DNA of 64,000 nt from Dermatophagoides farinae (taxonomy: Eukaryota; Arthropoda; Arachnida; Sarcoptiformes; Pyroglyphidae), in assembly GCF_024713945.1 (NCBI RefSeq), contig NC_134685.1:496001-560000 (forward strand), given 5' to 3'. Under the pieces are notes generated by a model that saw only the letters and a program-made list of their open reading frames with translations, searched no databases and was not told the origin of the DNA. Shown in pieces: positions 37,279 to 49,822 of this stretch (its first letter is position 1; every line of letters starts with the position of its first letter). The position numbers and the translations under genes are program-made.

Positions 37279-40200
37279 ATGGCTACCTATACAACAACAA
37301 CAACAACAACAGCAGCAGCAGCAAACTGGATTGCAATTGCGTCAAATCAACATCATCAATGCCACCATAATAGTTTTACCAGATTATCATCATCATCATC
37401 ATCATCACAGCATATTCCTGATTCTTCTTCTTCTTCTTGTACTTCATCATTGAATGATGAAATCATCATTTCAACTTTTAATAATCTAAACAACAACAAA
37501 GAACAACAAATTGATGGTCATCATCATCATCATCATACTTGTCATGATCAAGATGATATTGAAAAGATATCATCTACCACTACTACAACAGCAACAACAA
37601 CAACAACTACTCCTTTGAATACTAAAATTCAATCATCATCGATATTATTCAATAAGCTTCAATCGAACCATCATGATGATGATGATGACAGCGATGGTAA
37701 ATATTATAAATCCACAAATAATCATTATTCATCATCGTTATCATCTAGTTGTCAATATTCAATAATCAATAATCATAATCATAATCATCATCAGATAAAT
37801 TCTTGTGATACAAATCAAGAATCTGTCTGGAATTATACCGCTGCCGCTACTACTACTACTACTACTGCTGCTGCTACCGCTATCACAATTGGAAATTTGG
37901 AAACTAAAACCAGGACTAGCTGCAGTAGCAGCAGCAACAACAACAACAACGACAACAGCAGCTGCACAAACACGAATAATTTCAATCAACAAACGAGCAG
38001 CAGCATCAACAGTAGCAGGAATACGTTGAGTAATTTTGTTAATGGTAAAAGTAGTGGTGGCGATGATGGAAACATCATCAATGAATCTACTACTACTACA
38101 ACTACTATTAAAGAAAAACGACAGAATCAAAACACGGAAATAAATAAATGTTCCAACAATAACAATAAAAATGACAATGTTTTGGAAAAATTTAATTCAT
38201 CTGCATTGATGAATCATCATGATTATGATAATAATCGATTGCAAACATTTGATGAATTATTAAATCATCACATACATGAACTGTCATCATCATCATCATC
38301 ATCAACATCTTGTTATTGTTCATCGAATAATAATAATAATTCGTTGAACCATAAATCCAGAAAAAAATCAAAACGACCAAGACAACAACAACAACAACAA
38401 AAACGAATGACAGCCCATAATAATAATGCCGGTGTTCTATACAATGAACAACGACAACAAAAACAACAACAGCATCATCATCATCAACAACAACAACAAC
38501 AACATAGAAAAAGATCATCATCAACGAAATCGATCGTTGTTATTGATGGTGGTAATCATAATCATCATCAATGTAATAATAATGTCGATGATGATGATGA
38601 TATGGGTGGTAATAATGTTGATGCTGGTGATGGTAGTTATGTTGAAAGAAATCAAAGGCAAAATTTAGGTAGCCGACATCGACAAAATAGTAGACGAACG
38701 ACAGCGAATCATCACTTTAATAATTCAAGCATTTCATCATCATCATCATCATCATCATTGATTGGACATTCATCAAACCTACGTCATAATAATAATAATA
38801 AACTAAATTTACAAACAAAACAACAACAAACGAATCATATTAAATTATCAACAAATAACAAAAACAATAATGAGAATGAAAATAAAAATATACCTGTAAC
38901 ATCCGGTCCAATTACGACGACGACGATGAATTTACGAAATCGAACATTAAAAGTAGCAGCTATAGCGACAGCAACAGCAACAGTGACAGCGACAACAACA
39001 AAAACGGAACATCAGCCGTCATCGAACATATCGACATTGGCAACATGTCCTACACAAACAACGTTACCAACAAATAGTGATACAATAATAATTAAGAATC
39101 TTACAACCAAAATTAATAATGATAATCATCATTCAGGACAACAGCAACAACAACAACGACGACGATCGAATCGACGTCAAAATAATAATAAACAGGCAGA
39201 TTTATCAATCGATTCGAAACAATCTGAACAACAACAACAACAGGCAAGTCTTCCGCTATCATCATCATCATCATCCACGACGACATTAAATTCATCAAGA
39301 TCTATACGCAGTTTTTTTCCATTACGTACAATTGGTGCTGTTTGTGAATTATTTCGTTCACAATTAGATCCTGGACAATGTAATGACAATGATGATGATG
39401 ATTCAGATTTGATTAGTAATCGTCATCATCATCATCATCATCATGAATCATCGAATCGGAATGAACCAGATTTAGCGTTATTATCAATTGTATTGGGTAT
39501 AATTGAAACATCACTTACACGTGGTCTTTATATTGATCATACGGAATCCTCATCATCGATTAATAATGAACATTCGACGACGACGACATTATCCGATTCT
39601 CATGAATTACATCAGCAACAGCCATCAATGACAAATGATAGTAATGAACGAAATTCATCAACAACAATGAATGATGATAATCATCATCATCATCATGGTA
39701 GCTATTCACCAGCTGAAGCATCTATTGCACCAATTGTACCTATTGTATCGAATATAATACATACACCATTAGATATACCAATACCAACTGTTTATTATGA
39801 AAATGTTGAAAGTTTATTAAAAAAATTTCAACAACACATTAAAGGTAAGCCATATTTTCAATTCCAAGTGTTAATCAATCAATATTATAATAATAATAAT
39901 CGGAAATGAATTCAACGAATGAAAAAAAAATCCGTTACATTTACTTGTTGAATCCAATTGACACACAGACAGACACATGGTTGAATTAATGTAGTGGAAA
40001 AACTATTGTGTGCGTGTGTGAACAGCTGTCATGTCCGTTTGTCCGACAGTTATGTTTATGTGGGACATCTGTTATGTTTGTTGAATGAATGAAATGAGAG
40101 AAAGGATCGATAGATTGAGAGTTGTGTTGAGACAGATGACAGACCGGTATTTTTTTTTTTTTTTTTTTTTTGATGGATTACTAATTTTGAATTGCTAATT

Positions 40201-42221
40201 TGATTTTTTTTTCTCGTTGTTATTTAGAATCGATTGATCTCGATAAATGTGTAACGGATGTGGTGATTGAAAAGCCAAATAATGATGATAGTTGCAACGA
40301 CGACAATGGTGGCAGCAACAGTAATCATGATTCAAAAACCACTCCAACTGCCACCACCAACAATTATAATAATAATAATTTACGTGAGCTTATAACAAAG
40401 ATCTCCGAATTAATCTGGTCAAATCTACATCGATCACATTATAAAGATCGTGCACATTTACAAACAATTTATAGCTATGTTAGTGAAAATAAATTGGACT
40501 GTTATGGTGTTGCATATACTGTATTGGCTGCATGTCAAATATTGGGCCTAGATGATGTTCGTCTTGTTATGTCTGAAGATCATGCATGGGTTACATTTGG
40601 CCAAGGTAAGTTTTTGTCATTTTGATTTTTGATTTCAATTGATGGAGTATATATTTGTAACAGGTGAAACATGTGAAGTTACATGGCATGGAAAATGTGG
40701 TAATGATGATCGTTGTGGTCAATCAATACCATCACAAATGGAATCATTAAATTGTTGGCTTTATTTAAATGGAAATACAATGATATGTGATCGATTTCAA
40801 ACAATAGCCACATTGGTATCGGCCATGAATTTATCAATAAATGCAACACAAGATTCCGAAGAATTAGCAATTCTTCAACAACATCTTCTTTGGATATTAT
40901 ATGATTATGGTTACCTTGAACGTTATCCAATGGCATTAGGTAATCTTGGTGATATTGAAGATGTTTGTTCCATACATTCAACAACGGCACGTAAACATCC
41001 ATTAGAATTATTTAATGAAGCTATTGAATCAGCAAAAAAGTATTATAATGATTATCATGTTTATCCATATACATATCTTGGTGGTTATTATTTCCGAAAA
41101 CGCCAGTTTAAACAAGCATTTCAAGCATGGGCCGATGCTTCACGTGTTGTAATGAAATATAATTATACACGTGATGATGAAGAAATTTATAAAGAATTTC
41201 AAGAGATATCTAATGATCTCATACCATATGTTGTTAAATATTCTACTTCTGTTGCCACTGCTGCTGCTGTTGGTAATGATGATGATAATGGTCGAATAGA
41301 TTCTATTATTGATGATCCAGAATGTTTTGTACATTTGCTAAGATTTTATGATGGTCTTTGTGCATGGGAAGAAGATTCAACGACACCTGTATTACATATT
41401 GGTTGGACAAAACCAATTGTATCGACTATATCGAAATTTCCATATCGTACAAGATCTCAAATCATTATTAAAGTTGATCCAACATTGAATGTTAAACATC
41501 AATTTAATCAATCATCAATGATCAGTGATGGTGATCATCAAGATGATTCGATTGAAAATTCAGAAAATCATAATATAAACATCAGTGGAAGTATTGTTGT
41601 CGTTGCTAGTGGTGGTGGTGGTGGTCGTGAAAGAAGGCGAAGACGTGCAGCATCAATTGGTCAACAACAACTACCACCGGCAACACCGCCACCACCTGTT
41701 GTAATGATAAAACAAGAAATTAATAACAGTAATGGTGAATTGAACCATACGGAACAAATGAAACAAAAATCCATTGAAAAAATGGATTGTATTGATAACC
41801 AAGATGAAAATGATGGAAAAATTGTCGCCATTTTAGTTAGTAAAAAATTTTCTGGTATTAAAAATCTTCTGACAGCTGATAAATTAAACACATCGGCCAT
41901 ACAGCTACAACTGACAGCACAATCACAGGTAAACATTTTTAATCATGGAAAACGTTCTGGTGGCGGTGGTAGTAATCGATTATTAGGTAAGTTATCTTTT
42001 TCGAATCGAATCTATCTAATTCCAATTTTGTTCAAATAGTCGGTTCAGGTAAATCTATTGGTCAATTTTCCGAAATGGATTATATTGTATCGACGACGAC
42101 GACAACGATGAATTCATCAACAACGACTGCTGTTGGTAGTGGACAAACACGCACAAATAATCATCATACAATCATAAATCAACAACAAAATTCAAGTAAT
42201 AAACGTCTCCGTCGTGAATGA
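37279..42221 (+). CDS. Mnn1: Menin with very long low-complexity N-terminus
   Basis: Four exons, 37279-39844, 40228-40605, 40664-41986 and 42040-42221, give about 1482 residues (human menin about 615). Menin is a nuclear scaffold that links MLL/Trithorax H3K4 methyltransferases and JunD. The menin core starts near residue 677 with RSFFPLRTIGAVCELF and EPDLALLSIVLGIIETSLTR. It continues with ELITKISELIWSNLHRSHYKDRAH, VRLVMSEDHAWVTFG, EVTWHGKC, HLLWILYDYGYLERYPMALG, the TPR-like YTYLGGYYFRKRQFKQAFQA WADAS and ECFVHLLRFYDGLCAWEE. KFSGIKNLLTADKLNTSAIQ LQLTAQSQV matches the conserved C-terminal helix, and the tail ends in the basic KRLRRE. The first 675 residues are Ser, Asn, His, Gln and Thr homopolymers. 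The true start may lie downstream of 37279. Exon 1 is followed by an unusually long 383-base intron. Confidence 0.92.
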
Positions 42222-43238
42222 TAATTTTTTTGTTTTGTTTTGTTTGTATTCGAACAAAGAAGAAGAATCGAATCATCATCATCAGTATTTTTTCTCTATT
42301 GAATGGATTAAGTGGAGTGAAAGAATTTTTTTTTCATTGCTTGTTTGAAATAATCATCTCATCATCATCATCATCCTCGTGTCCAAAAAAAAAATTCAAA
42401 AATCATAGAATTTCAGAATTTTTTTTTCTTTATTCGTGTTATTAGATTCAAATTCAAAATTTTTTCATTATTTCTACCATTTTTTTTTCTATCTCAACAT
42501 CATCATCAATCATCATCATCATTACCATTGAAATATAATTCTTCCACAAACACACACACACATACACAAAACTTTGCTTCATCAAACACAATCGATAATT
42601 ATCTGATTTCATTTTTTTTTATCTCTCGAATTTATTACTTCATTTGTTTCTTCATGTGAAAAAAAGGTAGGTTTTATCATTCATTATTTTGTATTGCTAG
42701 TTCTTCACACACACCGACACACTGATACACCAAAAATTTTGAAACTAGAAAAAAAACTCCACTTTTTCACTACACAAACACACAAACACACACACATCAC
42801 ATGGACAGTATTTGATATATTTATGTGAGAGAAAAAACACAGAATTTTTTTTTGTTACAAATTTTATAATCTAAAAAAATTTGACATAATTATTGTTGTC
42901 GTTTTTCTTTTTTTTTGCTATAGAATATTACACACAAACACGTGACAAAAAACCTAACCTTTACGTTATTCGACTAAAAAAAAAAAAACAAACAAACAAA
43001 GAAAATATTTTTGTATTGATACAGATTATTATTGCTCTACTATTACTATTATTATTATTGAAATTTTAATCTGAATTGAAAAATTTCTCTGAGATTTGAA
43101 TTTTGAATCATTATTATTATTATCTATTATTACATATTGATGATTATGATTATATAAAATATTTAAAAATTTGAATAAAAAATCAATTTTCTTTTTTTTT
43201 TTTTGTTTCTTTGCCAAAATCATGTTCTCATCATCATA
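42222..43238. other. Convergent 3' flanks of menin and SMYD4-like gene
   Basis: About 1 kb of AT-rich sequence with (CA)n runs near 42549-42565 and 42775-42795, CATCAT repeats and T homopolymers. It is probably the 3' UTRs. No coding or RNA gene is recognised. Confidence 0.4.
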
Positions 43239-45011
43239 TCATAGCTGTATAATAAGTCGTGGATGAAATTGTATACGTTGATCAAAATCAACAAATGCTT
43301 TATAGATAATTTTACCGGATTTAAAATATCTACCAATATTACCTACTCGTTGTCGAGATTGTTCCAATTGTTGTTGCTGCTGCTGTTGTTGTTGTTGTTG
43401 TTTATCACTATCATCCGTATTATTCATAGCTAATGATTTTTTGAATGGTACAACATTGGTTGTTGGTGATGTTGTTGCACAACATTCGAGTAAATATTCA
43501 ATTATACCATGGCCATAGATATCGGATTTTTTCTGTACACATGTTGTACCATCATTAATGATGGTAAATTTTTCTGCAATACGTTCAGCTAAAAATGGTG
43601 ATCGATAACGATTACGTAAATCGGTTAATATTTCACGATAATAATGAACATTTGGTTGTAATGTACCGCGAAAAATTTTCTGCTGTATTATATACGATAA
43701 TATGATTGAACGAAAACGTATTTGATTTTCATTATCTATAGCCATTTTAAATGGTTGTTGTTGTTGTTGTTGTTGTCGATGTTCATCATCATAGAGCCGT
43801 GACGTTGTTGCCGTCGATGTTGATGTTGATGGTGATGGTGATGGAATAATAATTTTTTTCGTTTTAGCTGCTTCAGCATAAATCAGATAACATTCAATAC
43901 CCAATAATTCAGCAACACGATAATGATAGCGACAAATTTTCAAATGGCCACCAAATTCTTCATCCAAACGGCGACAATAATTATTACAATAAATAATTTG
44001 ATCACAACCAACGCATGGAATGAATTTATAGCCAATCCAATTGGCACACCAACCACAATAACGAAGTGGTTTTGTGGTCAACATTGATATTGGTTTTTCA
44101 TACAAGATATCGTGGCCACGTGGTTGAACCGTATTATCTTTATAGCAATTTTGACTCAAATCCATCACTTGTTCCATATTGCTATGTTTATATGGATAGT
44201 ATTGAAATTTATTTGCAGCCATTGTTGGCGATAGATCAATTTTCGTTTCTAATGCATCCAATTTATACATCCATTGTATCAAACGATCGGATGGTTTCGT
44301 TTTCGTTGTTGTCGTTGAAAGCATCTGAATGGCCAATTCAACTCGTGCACGGTCCAAAAATTCGGCTGCTATACGCATCCATCGTTGTATACGTGAATCA
44401 GAACGTCCAAAACAGGTAGTTTTATTTAGATTTGAATCAACTATCTCTATACATGATTCAATATAACATTCACTTATGGTACGATGATTATCACTATCTT
44501 CAATAACATTTTCTAGATAATAATTTGAATCAAAAAATGAATAATAAAATAATCTTTTCGAAAGAAATGCCAATGCACGATGATGATATGATTCAAATAA
44601 TAGACGATCATTTGCAGCTGTAAGTATGGCTCTTGAAAAACAATTAATGGCTAAATTCAGTTCCGATAATCTACCTTGTCGAATGAAATATTGTCCCATT
44701 TGTAAAAATCGATTAGCTTCTTGATCATTTTTTGAATGTTTTCTATTTTGATCATCAATATCATTTCGAATCATTCGATATAATAAATCGATCGAAATAG
44801 TTGCCTGCTGTTGTTGTTGCTGTTGTTGATGTTGTTGTTCGAAAAATGTTTCTTCTGATAAAATTTCCGCATTATCGGGAATACGCCAATCTCTTATCAT
44901 TTTTCGTATAATATTTCCAATACTTTTCATATCAATATCATCTTCATCTTCTTTATCAGCGACATCATCGTCGATTATTGATTTGAACATTGTCGTTCCG
45001 AATGTTGCCAT
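43239..45011 (-). CDS. SMYD4-like TPR/MYND protein, SET core not seen
   Basis: Single exon, 590 residues. TPR-like helices span about residues 100-230 (RFLQMGQYFIRQGRLSELNL AINCFSRAIL). A SET-N-like stretch RGHDILYEKPISML leads into a MYND zinc finger at about 318-362: CGWCANWIGYKFIPCVGCDQ, IIYCNNYC, HLKIC. The order TPR, SET-N, MYND is that of SMYD4-type proteins. The expected SET catalytic motifs after MYND (NHxxxxN and the YxxD-type end) are not visible. The C-terminal third is partly poly-Gln. It may be a protein adaptor rather than a methyltransferase, or the SET part may be too diverged to see by eye. A poly-Gln/poly-Ser insert separates it further. Confidence 0.7.
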   Translation of the reverse strand: MATFGTTMFKSIIDDDVADKEDEDDIDMKSIGNIIRKMIRDWRIPDNAEILSEETFFEQQHQQQQQQQQATISIDLLYRMIRNDIDDQNRKHSKNDQEANRFLQMGQYFIRQGRLSELNLAINCFSRAILTAANDRLLFESYHHRALAFLSKRLFYYSFFDSNYYLENVIEDSDNHRTISECYIESCIEIVDSNLNKTTCFGRSDSRIQRWMRIAAEFLDRARVELAIQMLSTTTTKTKPSDRLIQWMYKLDALETKIDLSPTMAANKFQYYPYKHSNMEQVMDLSQNCYKDNTVQPRGHDILYEKPISMLTTKPLRYCGWCANWIGYKFIPCVGCDQIIYCNNYCRRLDEEFGGHLKICRYHYRVAELLGIECYLIYAEAAKTKKIIIPSPSPSTSTSTATTSRLYDDEHRQQQQQQQPFKMAIDNENQIRFRSIILSYIIQQKIFRGTLQPNVHYYREILTDLRNRYRSPFLAERIAEKFTIINDGTTCVQKKSDIYGHGIIEYLLECCATTSPTTNVVPFKKSLAMNNTDDSDKQQQQQQQQQQQLEQSRQRVGNIGRYFKSGKIIYKAFVDFDQRIQFHPRLIIQL

Positions 45012-46409
45012 GACAAAAATTCAACACGTTTTTTTTTCTTGACGAAAAAAAAAATTCGATCCATTTTATGTTCATGGAAGCAACAACTAAAAAAAAAAAT
45101 TCCACCTATTACTCAAATTAAATTATTTGAAATTGTTCGAAATTTGCTAATTTCAATGACTTATTTTTTTTTGTTTTCAATGTCAAAATAATGACAGCAG
45201 CAACAACAGCCATGGAAAAGGATGAAGAACCTAAAGGATGTCTAATTATGGCATAGTCATTCAAATTCAGGTAAAATCAAATCGAAATGTCTCTCAATGT
45301 TTTAAATTTTCATTTTATCATTCGAAAACAAAGGAATCCTACTATTACTATTATGTTCGAATGGTAAGCATTCAAGAATCAAGAGCTTTTGACCATTCAC
45401 TATTAATAACCAGTTATCATTCATTAATTCAGTTTTTTTTTTATTTTAAATATATTCATCTTCCTGGTTATTATGGGCGCCAATGGCAATTCAATTGGAT
45501 TATTGTTGTTGACAAACGTCGTAGACAATCGATCATTAACAACACAATAATATTGCCACAACAACAACAGTGTTGAAAAAAAAGCCAATCAAACCAAACA
45601 GACCACCACCACCATCATCATCAACAATCGTAAATTATCATTAATGATGACGATGATGATGATGATGGTCGTCATTGAAAGAAATACACTATCCACACAT
45701 ACATACATAGTGACAGACAGTTGATCATAATGATCGTCTCTTGTTCTCTCTCTCTCTTTCTCTCAATGTTTTGATCAGTTTTCTTGTTGTATACAACAAC
45801 CAAATAATGATGATATACAAATGGTGGTGGTGGTGGTAACACACACACACACACACACACATATCAAACACTCAATCTCTTTTTCTATCTGTTTGTGCAT
45901 TTAATTATTATATGTCCAAAACATCCATTATTATTAGATGGATGGATGTGGATATCATCCACTTTTTTTATCACTGACTGAAATGTGAATGCGTATTGTA
46001 TCTTTAAAATGATGAATGAATGGATGAAAGAAAGCAGAAAAAAAATGTTGAAATCATCATCATTATTATTATTATATGTCGATGACAACAACAAAACAAA
46101 ACAATCAAACAAACATTGACATCATCATCATCATCATCATAAAAAAAACATGATAATTCACTATAGTGGATTTGATCATCATCATCATCATCAGAAAAAA
46201 AATCGAACGCATCATTTTCATCGAATGTTTTTAATTTGTTGTTGTCGATACTGCTGTTACATTATTATCAATTAAAGCAATCAAAATTTTGATTTTGATT
46301 TTCTGATCATCATCCAATAACAACGACGATTTACATTTTCTTTGTTTTATATTTACATTACACATTCATTTAAATTCAAAATAATTCTCAACGGTCAAAA
46401 AAAAAAAAA
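45012..46409. other. 1.4 kb spacer, one doubtful small ORF
   Basis: A 112-residue plus-strand frame at 45238-45576 (MSNYGIVIQIQVKSN... GYYGRQWQFNWIIVVDKRRR) overlaps a shorter upstream frame starting at 45192. It has some non-repetitive sequence but no recognised domain, and a possible donor GTAAGC at about 45363. The rest is microsatellite: a TCTC run near 45745-45765, (CA)n near 45841-45860 and (ATC)n near 46119-46140. The end is the probable REEP promoter. Confidence 0.3.
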
Positions 46410-47139
46410 ATGAAAACAACATCAAAAAACAAATCATCATCTACGGCAAATTCCAATGATAATAATAATCATCATCAACAGCAGCAACAACAACAACAAG
46501 CTGCAGCATTAAAAACAATGTTTAACAATGTAATGGAAACAATGGATCGTTTTCTTGATACTGAAGATAATCTTATTGTACAGGCATTAATGCAATTAGA
46601 ACAACGTACAAATATATCGAAACGTTTTTTAGCACGTATATTATTAATATTAATAATTGGCTATCTAATATTTAGCTATACATTTTTGGATACATTATCA
46701 CGTATTATAATGTTTCTTTATCCATCATATCGTTCATATTATAAACTTAAATATTGTTCACATTTACAACGTGAAGATCTTGTTGATCTGGTCAAGTAAG
46801 TTATTTTGTTTTGATTGAATTTGAATTTAATTATCCAATATATTTTTTTTTTTTAGATTCTGGATATTCATGTCATTCTTTATAACTGTTGATCTTTTAT
46901 TTGGTAATCTAATACCATTAGGATTTTTTATAAAAGGATTAATACTTGTACAATGTGTTATACCACATAATCCAACGGCAATACATTTTGTATATGAAAA
47001 TATTATCAGACCATCGTATGCATATCTTGAAGAAAATGATTATATACGACAATTGAATCAGTATTTACAGCAACAACAATCATATCATCATCATAATCAT
47101 AATGATCAATTGGATTCTGATGAATTTCATGTACGATGA
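46410..47139 (+). CDS. REEP5/6-like TB2/DP1/HVA22 ER-shaping protein
   Basis: Two exons, 46410-46795 and 46857-47139, give 222 residues. After a Gln/Asn-rich head, FNNVMETMDRFLDTEDNLIV QALMQLEQRTNISKRF matches REEP5 (RFDRFLHEKN... LLAKLEAKTGVNRSF). Hydrophobic hairpins follow: ARILLILIIGYLIFSYTFLD, LSRIIMFLYPSYRSY, and FWIFMSFFITVDLLFGNLIP LGFFIKGLILVQCVIPHNP. The segment FVYENIIRPSYAYLEEN is the conserved C-terminal helix of the family. REEP5/DP1 proteins wedge into the ER membrane, shape tubules and form homo-oligomers. The tail has poly-Gln/His. Confidence 0.92.
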
Positions 47140-47374
47140 AATTTAAAGATTGAACAAACTAAAACAGAACAAAAAAAAATGATAAATGAATTTTTGCTCA
47201 TTCCATTTCCATATGATGATGATGATTGTCAAATTTTTTTTTATATCTGATTTTATAGATGAATTTTTATATTTCACTGATATGATCACACTATATGTTA
47301 CATTTCCTTATTTGTTTATTTTTCTTTCTAATAAAAATTGAAATGAGAAAATAAAAAATAAAAATCTGGGTTAA

Positions 47375-48090
47375 TTAAGGGGGATAGGAACTGTAGAGGG
47401 CGCAAAAAAAACGCATTTTTTGTTAAATGATTGCTCTTCAATGAAACGTCCGAAGTTTTTGAAACTTACTTATGTAATTATTTAGGGTCCCTAGAATAAT
47501 TTAACATAAACAAAAAATAAAAAATATTTATACATCAATATGAAACAATCAGTTGAAAATCAGCTGTACAAAAAACATGGTCCGCGTGATATCTTAAGAA
47601 CCGTAGCTCAGAATTTGATGAAATTTTCAGGAATTATGGACAGAATTAGCGGCTATCGTGAGTGACTAAATCATGGCTCACAACCGGATATTATGGCGGA
47701 TATTAGCCTGAATGTGAAGAAAAAAACTGTTAATTTTTCAACCCTAAGTTTCAATTGGTCCAAAAATGCCCTTCTCCTTGGAGATATATAACGATTTAGT
47801 CACTCACGATAACCACTAATCCTGTCCATAATTCCCGAAAATTTCATCAAATTCCGAGCTACGGTTCTTAAGATATCACACCGACCATGCTTTTTGCACA
47901 GCTGATTTTCAACTGATTGTTTCATATTGATGTATAAATATTTTTTATTTTTTGTTTATGTTAAATTATTCTAGGACTCCAAAATAATTAAATAGGTAAA
48001 TTTCAAAAATTTCGGACGTTTCATTAAAGAGCAATCATTTAACAAAAAATGTGTTTTTTTTGCGCCCTCTATACTTCCTATCCCCCTTAA
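47375..48090. repeat. Foldback element with 298-bp inverted arms
   Basis: The left arm 47375-47672 (TTAAGGGGGATAGGAA...GTGACTAAATC) and right arm 47793-48090 (GATTTAGTCAC...TTCCTATCCCCCTTAA) are inverted copies with scattered mismatches. The 120-base spacer has no coding potential. Both ends are TTAA flanking GGGGG/CCCCC, consistent with insertion at TTAA or with TTAA as part of the termini. It looks like a non-autonomous foldback/MITE-type transposon. If transcribed it would give a long hairpin RNA. It lies 235 bases downstream of the REEP stop codon. Confidence 0.85.
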
Positions 48091-48767
48091 TGCAACAACA
48101 ACAACAAAAAATAACCAATGTAAATGATCATACCATTAAATTTTGGTTACAATGTAATAGATATAATTATACAATAAACCCACCAGTACCATTACCACCA
48201 CCACCACCACCACCGCACCACCCAAACGAAAATAACATTGACCCATTTTTAGATAATTGGCATTTTTTTTTTGCATTGTTATCACCAAAACCAATATATA
48301 CAACAAACACTTCCTATATGTCACACGATTGTATGTGTGTGTGTATTTATCACACACTTACACAATAGTTTGACAGTGAAGAATAGAAAAAGAAAAATAG
48401 AAAATAGAAACAAAAAAAAATAATCGAAATTGTTCCGGTTCGAATGTTTTTGATGATTCTTCAATATATTACTATAGCTTGTTTGAATGTGTGTGTGTAG
48501 ATCGTTCTAACTAACTATAATAAGATATAGTTTGAAAGAAAAGAAAAAAAAAGACAGGTTAGTGTGTGTTTTTTCTTTTTGTTTGCAAACTAGATTTTAT
48601 TTTCTGTACATTATTACCATTTGGTTGTCGAAGATCGAAAAAAAGAATGGAATATGTCACATTCGATTCAAAATATTCGATTTGATCATTTGATTTTCTC
48701 CAAAAGTATCTCGAGCATATTGTTTTCGTTTTTTTTTTTTTTTTTTTTGGAATTCAACGGGAACATC
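48091..48767. other. Spacer before secreted orphan gene
   Basis: Contains a CCACCA run near 48194-48215, a (GT)n tract near 48488-48499 and a long T run near 48730-48748. A frame across the proline-coding CCA repeat is most likely chance. Probably promoter sequence at the 3' end. Confidence 0.35.
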
Positions 48768-49822
48768 ATGTATGGTTACGGCATCAATCTGGTGATTATA
48801 ATAGTGTTTTTTATCGAAGCTTCCTGTGGTAAGTAATTTTATTTCGTAAAATTTTGTTTTGAATTTGATTTTAAAGTTTTTTGTTTCTCACACCTCATTT
48901 AGAAAAATCTGAACCATATCGAATCAATACAAAAGATTTGAATAAATTTTTCAACATCAAATACAATGGCAGTAGCAACGTTGTTCGTGATGATGATTAT
49001 ACAATGGTCCGTTTGGATCAATCGAATAATGACAATGATCGGATGACGAAACAAACGGATAATGATTCAATTAATCAACGAAAAGGATTTCAACGAAAAA
49101 ATATTGAAACAATTCCTGACTATTTAGACTTGAATTTGGTTTCAAATTCGAATCTTGACCACAATAGTAAAAATAGACATTCAAATGATCGTTGTCGATG
49201 TGTTTGTGATACGGATCGATTTGAATCATTTGAATTTTTATTACCGGAAATAATAAATTTGAAAATGTTACGAAATATTACTAAATATGCACCGAATTCA
49301 AATCATTTACAACGGCTTTTCAATAGTTTCATAATCGATGAACATAACGTGAAACGACCAAAAACGACATCAAATCCGGCAATAATTATGACGACAACGA
49401 CTAGACAACCAGAAGTATTGTCACCACCATCATTGTTCAGTACATCCACCAGTCAACCGTTGATCACTAGTCCTGTCCGATGGCAACGACGTGCATTCAA
49501 ATTAGGTATACCATTTCTAGCTACAGCTATGTTGACCAAAATATTTGGCCACAATTATTCATTACGACGATCATCACCGAAAGCAAAACGATTCGATGAA
49601 AATCAATGGTCATTACCGTCGAAATCAGATGACGGTGAAAATATTCAAACTGAAAATCTCCTATATTGGCCTGGATTCATTGATGTTAGACCAATCGTAT
49701 TGAATTCTGATGATATTCAATGGTCATCACCATCGCCACTTGCATCATCACAATTCATACAAAGACGAAAAGATACATGTCATAGTCAACAACAACATTA
49801 CTATGATTATGATAGACGATAA
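48768..49822 (+). CDS. Secreted orphan protein
   Basis: Two exons, 48768-48828 and 48903-49822, give about 326 residues; not recognised. Exon 1 is a signal peptide (MYGYGINLVIIIVFFIEASC G). The mature protein is polar and basic. It has a tight cysteine cluster DRCRCVCDTDRF (about 130), a Leu-rich helical stretch (FEFLLPEIINLKMLRNITKY), then a Thr/Ser-rich section. The conserved-looking block RWQRRAFKLGIPFLATAMLT contains a short hydrophobic helix. A 3' portion of this gene is duplicated at 61033-61395 and broken there. It ends 82 bases from the converging ABCG gene. Confidence 0.7.

Noticed and set aside
37279-37620. CAT/CAA repeats considered as a CRISPR-like or satellite array
   Set aside because: They are codon-phased homopolymer tracts with no repeat-spacer structure.
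37759-39389. Several minus-strand and alternative-frame ORFs rich in Val, Met or Ile
   Set aside because: They are shadows of trinucleotide repeats in the menin exon.
45238-45576. 112-residue plus-strand frame
   Set aside because: Kept only as a doubtful note: no domain, overlapping short frame upstream and no decisive splice model.
48051-48368. 105-residue plus-strand frame with a proline run
   Set aside because: It starts inside the foldback arm and its body is a CCA microsatellite; no homologous domain is seen.
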